Assembly (NCBI GenBank): GCA_947474455.1
Contig: CANJIL010000027.1
Location: 1-37,714, forward strand
Direction: 5' to 3'
Length of the DNA: 37,714 nt
Origin: Hyphomonadaceae bacterium
Lineage (GTDB): Bacteria; Pseudomonadota; Alphaproteobacteria; Caulobacterales; Hyphomonadaceae
The position numbers and the translations under genes were made by a program. Of the stretch, positions 32,106 to 37,714 are shown piece after piece. The stretch's first letter is position 1, and every line of letters begins with the position of its first letter. The notes below the pieces were generated by a model that did no database searches, was not told the origin of the DNA, and saw only the letters and a list, made by a program, of their open reading frames with translations.

Positions 32106-32518
32106 TGCGCGGGCGCATCCATCATCTCGATCGTAAGGTGAGCGATCCGGAGCGGTCGCTGCCGTTGTATGAGTTGTTCCTCAAGCACATGGGCCATCGC
32201 GAGGTGGACCAGAATGCGGATGGCGGGACGGAGTGGGATCTTGTTGGCGACGGCTTCATGTCGGTTGGGATCGTGAAGGCGCGCGGGCCGAATGCGCGGC
32301 ATGGGCATGGTCGGGATACGCCGGGACCGCACCATGCGGCGTGGGGCTCGCCGATGTTGGAGGAAGTCGACGCTCTCTTTGCGAAGCTGCAGGCGTTCGG
32401 TGCGAACACTCTCGATCCGCCGGCGGATTATCCACGATACAACCAAGGCAAGGGCTATTACGCCGTATTCTTTGCCGATCCCGACGGCCTGAAGCTGGAA
32501 TACGTCTGGACACCTTGA
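32102..32518 (+). CDS. VOC superfamily (glyoxalase/dioxygenase-like) protein
   Basis: 138 residues. A vicinal oxygen chelate fold, with metal ligand candidates His7 (RGRIHHLD), His78 (PGPHHAAWG) and Glu133 (DPDGLKLEYVWTP). The family covers glyoxalases, dioxygenases and antibiotic-resistance proteins; the activity cannot be told here. It starts at one of two consecutive ATGs (32102 or 32105). A degenerate copy of its second half lies directly upstream and overlaps it by ATGA. The following 32519-32607 holds no supported gene. Confidence 0.88.
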   Translation: MMRGRIHHLDRKVSDPERSLPLYELFLKHMGHREVDQNADGGTEWDLVGDGFMSVGIVKARGPNARHGHGRDTPGPHHAAWGSPMLEEVDALFAKLQAFGANTLDPPADYPRYNQGKGYYAVFFADPDGLKLEYVWTP

Positions 32519-32672
32519 ACAAACCTAGTTCACGCGGTGAAGCAGCCGTCTTCAGGCGTTTTAAATCTTCCGGCGGCAAGACTTCGCCGTCTCTCCTGGT
32601 TTCCGTCATGAATGCCCCTGCCCCCGATCCAATTGCCGGTCGCTGATCCTGCTGTGGGCGGGCGCGGCAGTC

Positions 32673-33026
32673 TTGCTGGCGGGCGTCGTAGTGTGGGGCG
32701 CCATGCAGACCCAGGATCCGCTGCAGGACTATATCCACACCGACAAGGTTCGCCACATCCTGGCGTTTGGCGCGATTGGCCTGTGCGCGGGGTTGATGCC
32801 GTCGGCGCTTACGCGGAGCCTGGCGCTGGGCGGCCTGCTGACGTTTGCGATGCTGGTGGAGATCATACGGATACCGATTGCAGGACGAGAAGCTTCGCTG
32901 AACGATCTGTTCGCCAGCGAGGTGGGCGCTTTCGGCGGCTTCGGGCTGGGCGCTGCCGCGTGGAACGTCTACGAGGCGGTGCGCGAGAAGCTCAGCGAGC
33001 AGAAGGCTTCGCGGCGGCGGCCATAA
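32673..33026 (+). CDS. VanZ-like small membrane protein, start uncertain
   Basis: The frame encodes at least 117 residues with several membrane helices. DYIHTDKVRHILAFGAIGLCAGLMP (about 19-43) and the late GREASLNDLFASEVGAFGGFGLG match VanZ-like proteins. The TTG at 32673 cuts into the first helix: the frame upstream still reads SLILLWAGAAVLLAG, but has no ATG, GTG or TTG near. An ATG at 32608 in another frame would join it after a one-base shift near 32640, so a lesion or sequencing slip is possible. It overlaps the convergent hydrolase gene by 35 bases. Confidence 0.7.
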   Translation: MLAGVVVWGAMQTQDPLQDYIHTDKVRHILAFGAIGLCAGLMPSALTRSLALGGLLTFAMLVEIIRIPIAGREASLNDLFASEVGAFGGFGLGAAAWNVYEAVREKLSEQKASRRRP

Positions 33027-33834
33027 GAAAATTCGCGTACATGCGATGCGCGCGCTCTGTCAGGACCGGATCGTAGCGAATGCGCCAATCCTGCGCTTCG
33101 ATCTCGTCGAATGCGTGCGTGGCACCTTCGAAAACCGTAACATTGATCGCGGCGCCGGGCTTGGTCATGCGGCCGAGCACATTGGCGAGATACTTGCCGC
33201 CCACGACAGTGTCGGCCGTGCCGACGATGGCGTGGACATCCACATCGACCCGCAGGCCGCGAGACGGCGCAAGTGCCCCGATCCATTGATAGGGATAGAT
33301 TACGAAGGCGCCGACGAGACCAGCGAGCGGCTCTTCCGGCAGGTCATCGAGACGGGTGGCGGTCGTGACCTGCTTGCCCGGCGTCATCGACAATGCGTCA
33401 AGCGCAGTCCAGCCGCCATGACTCCAGCCGGCGACGGCGATCCGATTTGGATCGGCCCAGGACTCGCCGCGCGCCCATTCCATCATGGCGAAGAGATCGC
33501 CTGCCCGCTCGCGGCCCCAGAGCTGCAGGCCGGTGCAGACGGTGGCATAGGCTTCCAGCCTGTCGATACGGCGATGGCCGTAGCTGTCGACGACGATGAC
33601 TGCCCAACCGGCGGATTTGGCGACGGCGGCCCAGCGGGCCTGGAGATTCTTCTTGCCGCCGCATCCGTGCAGCTGGATCACGACGGGGAACGGCCCTTCG
33701 CCTTCCGGCAGGTAGAGTTCGGATCCGACCAGCAAAGCATCGATGCGCTGCTGCAGCGTTTCCTTTGCGAAGGCGACGGGAGAGAAGGCCATCAGGGCAA
33801 GGGCGAGCAGGAGGTTGCGGACGACGTTTCGCAT
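32992..33834 (-). CDS. Exported alpha/beta hydrolase (dienelactone hydrolase-like)
   Basis: 280 residues. A signal peptide (residues 1-23, ending AFA) precedes an alpha/beta hydrolase with oxyanion motif QLHGCGG, nucleophile Ser138 in GWSHGG, Asp208 in GTADTV and His240 in EGATHAFDE, a complete triad. The order and spacing are those of dienelactone hydrolase-like enzymes. Substrate unknown; periplasmic. It lies 13 bases after the DUF4105 gene, so the two are probably cotranscribed, and its end overlaps the VanZ-like gene. Confidence 0.9.
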   Translation of the reverse strand: MRNVVRNLLLALALMAFSPVAFAKETLQQRIDALLVGSELYLPEGEGPFPVVIQLHGCGGKKNLQARWAAVAKSAGWAVIVVDSYGHRRIDRLEAYATVCTGLQLWGRERAGDLFAMMEWARGESWADPNRIAVAGWSHGGWTALDALSMTPGKQVTTATRLDDLPEEPLAGLVGAFVIYPYQWIGALAPSRGLRVDVDVHAIVGTADTVVGGKYLANVLGRMTKPGAAINVTVFEGATHAFDEIEAQDWRIRYDPVLTERAHRMYANFLMAAAAKPSAR

Positions 33835-33847
33835 GATGTGAGGTGGC

Positions 33848-34702
33848 TCATGGCGTTGCGCCAGCTCTCCTACGCAGTTCGGATAGAAGCGCGTGGTTGA
33901 AATCCTGTGACGACAGGTCGTTCCAGCTGACGATTTCCTTGTCCATCCGGGCTTGCTCTTTCGCCGCTCCGAAGGTTGCGCCGGGAATGATCTTGAGACC
34001 AAACAGGCGCTGGGGCGAATAGCCGGTGAGAATCCAGGATGGATGCCACGCCAGCTTCGCGGCCTTCGCGAGCTCGTTTGTGCAGTTCGACGCGAACGTG
34101 TTGTAGAAGCGCGGATGAATCTGGATGTCCACCGCGCGGTCGAGCAGGCTGCGCAGGAAGGATTGCTTTTGTTCCCGCGAGAGCGTCAACGGGTAGACGT
34201 CCGTCTCCTTCTTCAGGAAGACAGCGCGGCGCGTGAGCAGCTCCTTCGCTGTGTTCCACATATAGGCGAGCTCATACTTGTTGAGCATCCCGTCGATGGC
34301 TGAATAGATCTCGTCTTTCTCCAGCCGCGCTTCCACGGTGAGACCTACGATGCGATCCTCCGGGAATTCGAAGAGCAGAAGAGTGTGGGCGGCGTAGGGT
34401 TGGCCGGGCTGAGGCTCGACCATGAGCCAGAGGTTCTTCAGCTCGGCGAACCTCGCAGCGAAGGTAGTTGACCCTTTCGTCGCGGGACCATCTGCAGTGT
34501 AGGTCCAGTCCATGACCGGATCGAGTGCGAATTCTTCCTGGTCCATCGTGACCTTCGGCATGACCGCGAGGTTCTCGGTCCACTCGCGATCGAGGCGCGG
34601 CTTCGCCAACGACAGCGACGCAAAGAAAGCGACGACGAACGCGAACGCGGCGATTCCCGCTGTGGCCCAGGAGCGCTTTCTGATCCAGTTCCAGACCGAC
34701 AT
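33848..34702 (-). CDS. DUF4105 domain membrane-anchored protein
   Basis: 284 residues with an N-terminal membrane anchor (about 13-33). The domain is recognised by WTYTADGP, the central HTLLLFEF strand, NKYELAYMWNTAKELLTRRAV and FYNTFASNCTNELAK with one conserved cysteine, then ILTGYSPQRLFGLKIIPG. DUF4105 lies in the periplasm and is related to Lnb-like or papain-type folds; the Cys in ASNCT may be catalytic. It lies 13 bases upstream of the hydrolase. Interval 34703-34866 holds no gene. Confidence 0.88.
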   Translation of the reverse strand: MSVWNWIRKRSWATAGIAAFAFVVAFFASLSLAKPRLDREWTENLAVMPKVTMDQEEFALDPVMDWTYTADGPATKGSTTFAARFAELKNLWLMVEPQPGQPYAAHTLLLFEFPEDRIVGLTVEARLEKDEIYSAIDGMLNKYELAYMWNTAKELLTRRAVFLKKETDVYPLTLSREQKQSFLRSLLDRAVDIQIHPRFYNTFASNCTNELAKAAKLAWHPSWILTGYSPQRLFGLKIIPGATFGAAKEQARMDKEIVSWNDLSSQDFNHALLSELRRRAGATP

Positions 34703-34866
34703 GAGACCCTATCCGCTGGCGGCACAAAAGCATGCGCGCCGCGTCGAAGCAAAGACCTGATTGTGGTAGCGAAAACGCTCAAGCCGAACTGCAACGCGCC
34801 TTGACGTCGCCGCATTCTTCGGTCAAACGCCGCGCCCTGGATCAAGCCTCCTTACGGAGACGCCCG

Positions 34867-34944
34867 ATGAAACGGCGCTACGAAAATCAGACAGCGATGA
34901 CTAACCAGCTGGCGCTGGTCAATCGCGATGGCATAGAGGAATAG
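34867..34944 (+). CDS. 25-codon ORF with ribosome site and following terminator
   Basis: MKRRYENQTAMTNQLALVN followed by six residues and TAG. GGAG lies seven bases before the ATG, and a strong terminator begins 30 bases after the stop, so it could be a short expressed unit or a leader peptide in front of rtcB (35071). The sequence is not rich in one amino acid, so classical attenuation is unclear. No family recognised. Confidence 0.4.
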   Translation: MKRRYENQTAMTNQLALVNRDGIEE

Positions 34945-34974
34945 GTCCAAAGCCGGCATTGCCGGATTTAATCG

Positions 34975-35005
34975 AACCCTCCGCGCAGTTCGCCGGAGGG
35001 TTTTT
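34975..35005 (+). terminator. Intrinsic terminator upstream of rtcB
   Basis: A nine-base-pair stem (34975-34983 with 34994-35002) around a ten-base loop, with five T residues (35001-35005). It is on the plus strand, between the 25-codon ORF and rtcB, so it would end the upstream transcript or act as an attenuator for rtcB. Confidence 0.8.
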
Positions 35006-35070
35006 GTTGCCTTGCAAGGTGACAAGACTCCGGGATGCGCGGAGGGTCTGCGAAGCAAGGAACCGCAGAC

Positions 35071-36282
35071 ATGAGCACGTTTGAAGTGTTCGAAACGGCC
35101 AAGGGTGGCCGCATAAAGGCCTGGGTGAAAGGCGTGCCTGTCGAGGCACGCGCCCGCGAGCAGCTTGAGAATGTGGCGGGCCTGCCGTTCGTGCATTCCC
35201 ACCTCGCCGTCATGCCCGACGTCCACTTCGGACGTGGGGCGACCGTTGGCTCGGTGATCCCGACCAAGGGCGCGATCATTCCGGCTGCTGTCGGCATCGA
35301 CATTGGTTGCGGGATGATGGCGGTGGAGACCACGCTGCGCGCGGAACAGCTGCCTGACACGCTGGCGAAGCTGCGTTCGGAGATCGAGCGCAAGGCGCCG
35401 GCAGGCGTGGGGCGCGGTGGCGAATGGGGAACGATCCCGGACTCGGTGGTCTCGCGCTGGCGGAACTCGGATCTTGATGAGCGCCTGACACGCATCCGCG
35501 ACAAGCACCGCAAGATTCCGAACCACAAGGTCGGCAACCAGCTCGGCACACTGGGCTCGGGAAACCACTTCATCGAGGTCTGCCTCGATGAGCGTGGCTT
35601 TATCTGGGTGGTGCTGCACTCGGGCTCGCGCGGCACGGGGAACCAGATCGGGCAGTACTTCATCGAGATGGCGCGTCGCCTGCTCGAGAAGCGCGTGCTC
35701 GGTTATCACGTGCCGGATCAGGATCTCGCTTTTTTCGTCGAGGGCGAGCCGATCTTTGACGACTACATCGAGGCGGTCTGCTGGGCGCAGGACTATGCCC
35801 GCGCCAACCGCGAAGCGATGATGGACAGGACGCTGCAGGTGATGCGCGAGCATCTGCCGAAGTTCAAGCTCGGGAGCCGCGCGGTGAACTGCCACCACAA
35901 TTATGTGGAGAAGGAACACCATTTCGGCGCCGACGTGTGGGTGACCCGCAAGGGCGCCGTGCGCGCAGGCGAAGGTGAGCTTGGCATCATCCCCGGTTCG
36001 ATGGGCGCGAAATCGTTCATCGTGCGCGGGAAAGGCAATGCGGAGTCGTTCTGCTCGTGTTCACACGGCGCGGGACGCAAGATGTCGCGCTCCGAAGCCA
36101 AGCGCACTTTCTCGCTGAAGGACCATCGCGAGGCGGTCGCCAGCGTGGAGTGCCGCGTGGACAAACACGTGATCGATGAAACGCCGATGGCTTACAAGGA
36201 CATCGACGCCGTCATCGCCGCGCAAGCGGACTTGATCGAGGTGGTTCACACCCTGAAGCAGGTGGTTTGCGTGAAGGGGTAA
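35071..36282 (+). CDS. rtcB: RNA-splicing ligase RtcB
   Basis: 403 residues. Joins RNA 2',3'-cyclic phosphate or 3'-phosphate ends to 5'-OH ends using GTP and manganese; in bacteria it repairs damaged RNA. The active site is complete: Cys80 in DIGCGM, His166 in LGSGNHF, His183 in LHSGSRG, His275-276 in NCHHNYV and the guanylated His332 in SHGAGRKMSR. The start at 35071 has AAGGA nine bases upstream. No rtcA or sigma-54 activator rtcR is seen nearby, unlike in enterobacteria. A terminator lies 66 bases before it. Confidence 0.96.
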   Translation: MSTFEVFETAKGGRIKAWVKGVPVEARAREQLENVAGLPFVHSHLAVMPDVHFGRGATVGSVIPTKGAIIPAAVGIDIGCGMMAVETTLRAEQLPDTLAKLRSEIERKAPAGVGRGGEWGTIPDSVVSRWRNSDLDERLTRIRDKHRKIPNHKVGNQLGTLGSGNHFIEVCLDERGFIWVVLHSGSRGTGNQIGQYFIEMARRLLEKRVLGYHVPDQDLAFFVEGEPIFDDYIEAVCWAQDYARANREAMMDRTLQVMREHLPKFKLGSRAVNCHHNYVEKEHHFGADVWVTRKGAVRAGEGELGIIPGSMGAKSFIVRGKGNAESFCSCSHGAGRKMSRSEAKRTFSLKDHREAVASVECRVDKHVIDETPMAYKDIDAVIAAQADLIEVVHTLKQVVCVKG

Positions 36283-36286
36283 ACGA

Positions 36287-36309
36287 GGGGCGGCGTCAAA
36301 CACCGCCCC
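36287..36309 (+). repeat. Hairpin after rtcB, possible terminator
   Basis: GGGGCGG (36287-36293) and CCGCCCC (36303-36309) pair around a nine-base loop, five bases after the rtcB stop. No T-run follows, so it may stabilise the 3' end or act with Rho. Confidence 0.5.
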
Positions 36310-36432
36310 GAGTCCCCTAAAACCAACACAAAATAGCTCCTTGCGGCGCCGATCGATCAAATTTAATCGGTCGGCGTGACTCGCAATTAAGCCCGTTTCG
36401 CTAGTGTTTCTGGGCGTGAGGGAGCATCGGCG

Positions 36433-37444
36433 ATGCCGCAGAATTTCGCGGCTGAAGTTCCAACCGCCCTGGCAAATCTTGCGGGCTTCCTCCTGAGCCC
36501 GTTCGCAATCGATGCGGACTCGCGTCTTTACTGGCTCAATTTCGTCGTCTTCATCATCGCTGGCGCGGCCGTGTTCTAGCTACGCGAACACCGTGCGGGC
36601 GCGGAACGCTCAGCGCCGGCATACATCTTTCCGATGCGCGCCTGGCTTTCGCAATCCAGCATCGTCGATTTCAAGGTGTACGCGGCTGACCACTTCTTCA
36701 GCGTGAAAGTCGCCGGCATCGGACTGGTTTCCGCCAGCTTTATCGCGTCAACCGTCGCAGGCGCAGCGTCTCCCTATATCGGCGGCTTCATTACGGGGGG
36801 CGGAGAGTTGTGGTCGCTTGCGATGTGCGCGCTAATTAATGGTCGCGCTTGCGAACGACCTTGGCACCTACATCACGCACCGCATCTGCCATGAGCACAA
36901 GGCGCTCTGGCCATTCCATCAACTTCATCATTCGGCAAAGGTGCTCACTCCTCTGACTGTCTATCGCAAACATCCCATCTACGATCTGCTGAGCAGCATC
37001 ATCCAACCACTGATCATGGGACCGGTGATCGGCGTGCTGGTCGCGCTGTTCAACCATGACGGACTCTGGACGATCATGGGCTTCAACGCCGGGTACATGA
37101 TCTTCAGTTTTCTAGGCATCAACCTGCGCCATTCGGAGATCTGGATTGGCTTCGGTCCGGTGCTGAGCCGCATCTTAATCAGCCCGGCCATGCATCAGAT
37201 CCACCACAGCATTGACCCCAAGCATTACGACCGCAATTACGGCGAGGTCTTTGCCTTGTGCGATTGGATGTTCGGAACGCTGTACATTCCCAAAAGCCGC
37301 GAGGCTATCACCTTCGGCGTAACCGGCGGGGCTGGCGCCGAAGCACTCTCGCTGCATCCCACGCTCAAGGAAGCCTACCTGCAGCCCATGCGGGAATTTG
37401 CAGGTATTGTGCGCCGCAAAAATCCAGCGTCTGAACGCGCATGA
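36433..37444 (+). pseudogene. Sterol desaturase (fatty acid hydroxylase) family, broken by TAG and frameshift
   Basis: AGGGAG lies eight bases before the ATG at 36433. The frame runs 48 codons through a membrane helix (LYWLNFVVFIIAGAAVF) to TAG at 36577-36579, then continues coherent in the same frame as LREHRAGAERSAPAYIFP and two more hydrophobic segments to about 36834. There a one-base surplus shifts the frame: in the next frame the protein goes on as MVALANDLGTYITHRICHEH. The catalytic histidine boxes are in this second part: HRICH, HQLHH and HQIHH, a full set of diiron ligands. The gene ends at 37444 by ATGA overlap with the next. Without the two lesions it would be about 336 residues. 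Decay or sequencing error are both possible; the part from 36839 alone could be translated. Confidence 0.85.
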
Positions 37445-37714
37445 GCCGCGCACTTTTACTCTGGCTCGATGCGGCGCGCGTGGGCGCTGCCTTCGTCGTG
37501 CTGTTGTCGCACTTCGCGTATGTGTAGGCGTCGGGCGGTGTACTTGCGTGGATCCGCGACTGGATTCTCGGCAGCGACGCAGTCGTGCTGTTCTTGATTC
37601 TTTCGGGCCGGGTGATTGCGCACACGACCGCTGTGAAAGATCACACGCCCGTCGACTTCGCGCTCGCACGGTTGTCGCGACTCTATAGCGTGGCTGCACC
37701 GGCAATTCTGATAA
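37441..37714 (+). pseudogene. Acyltransferase family 3 protein with in-frame TAG, cut by window end
   Basis: Starts by ATGA overlap with the desaturase gene. The frame reads LLLWLDAARVGAAFVVLLSHFAY, typical of the first helix of membrane acyltransferase 3 proteins (LDGLRxxAALxVxxxH), and meets TAG at 37525-37527 (codon 29). In the same frame it goes on without a break as LAWIRDWILGSDAVVLFLILSG, the family's next conserved helix, and RLSRLYSVAAPAIL to the window end. These enzymes acylate sugars or lipids at the inner membrane. The only lesion seen is the TAG. Confidence 0.82.

Noticed and set aside
32256-32756. Minus-strand frame beginning MTETRRDGEVLPPEDLKRL near 32610
   Set aside because: A short stretch reads like a protein, but it lies across the end of the VOC gene and has no family match that I recognise; support is too thin to list.
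34921-34980. Possible tRNA-like T-arm (GGGTTCGATT) on the minus strand
   Set aside because: The rest of the cloverleaf, anticodon arm and acceptor stem could not be found; the region is explained by a terminator.
1-37714. CRISPR arrays, insertion sequences, rRNA and tRNA genes
   Set aside because: No regular direct repeats with spacers, no transposase-like frame and no conserved rRNA or tRNA sequence were seen on either strand.

Overview
This window looks like chromosomal DNA from a GC-rich alphaproteobacterium. The support is a petABC-type bc1 operon, the DUF6111/Nudix/CCA-transferase group, an aerobic HemF, a class I lysyl-tRNA synthetase, a DUF1285 gene and mirror-image intergenic repeats of a kind common in Caulobacterales and Hyphomonadaceae. 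Assignment to that order is a guess from gene style; no rRNA or tRNA gene was seen. Most of the window is ordinary housekeeping DNA with accessory or decaying DNA at both ends.

Layout. 1-500: a perfect hairpin at the window edge and a TonB-like N-terminal gene interrupted by an in-frame TAG. 547-4043 (minus): a co-directional run of a methylthioadenosine phosphorylase, a LysE exporter, a glutathione transferase, adenine phosphoribosyltransferase and a ClpP-like protease; mtnP releases adenine from methylthioadenosine and apt recycles it to AMP. 4294-7246 (minus): petA-petB-petC, the cytochrome bc1 complex, divergent from trmL. 7818-8542: two related small lipoproteins. 8694-9596: hemF, followed by about 800 bases of non-coding DNA with stacked hairpins, a strong terminator and dispersed inverted repeats. 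10404-13192 (minus): DUF1285, CoA pyrophosphatase, DUF6111 and a CCA-adding enzyme.

13232-19913 (plus): a four-gene MoxR ATPase / DUF58 / BatA-DUF4159 / von Willebrand A operon, probably an envelope-associated chaperone and adhesion-domain machine of unknown target. 20083-24448: a GNAT acetyltransferase, then a zinc peptidase translationally coupled to an ATP-grasp ligase, and a CNNM/CorC membrane protein. 24734-25351: an S24 (LexA-like) regulator with palindromes upstream. 25358-28232: a small conserved gene without a normal start codon, a TPR protein, lipoproteins and a pair of tandem small membrane proteins. 28283-30322 (minus): a 50-residue basic protein, a stand-alone KTSC domain and lysyl-tRNA synthetase. 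31049-31945: bfd and bfr (iron storage and release) behind Fur-like sites.

31948-34702: a glyoxalase-family gene preceded by a broken copy of itself, a VanZ-like protein, an alpha/beta hydrolase and a DUF4105 protein. 34867-36282: a 25-codon ORF with its own terminator, then rtcB (RNA ligase). 36433-37714: a sterol desaturase-like gene broken by a TAG and a frameshift, coupled by ATGA to an acyltransferase-3 gene that also has an in-frame TAG and runs off the window.

The items most worth a second look are the KTSC-LysRS operon, the paired peptidase/ATP-grasp genes, the MoxR-vWA operon, the hairpin cluster after hemF, the small conserved gene without a start codon, and the three otherwise coherent reading frames that each carry one in-frame TAG.
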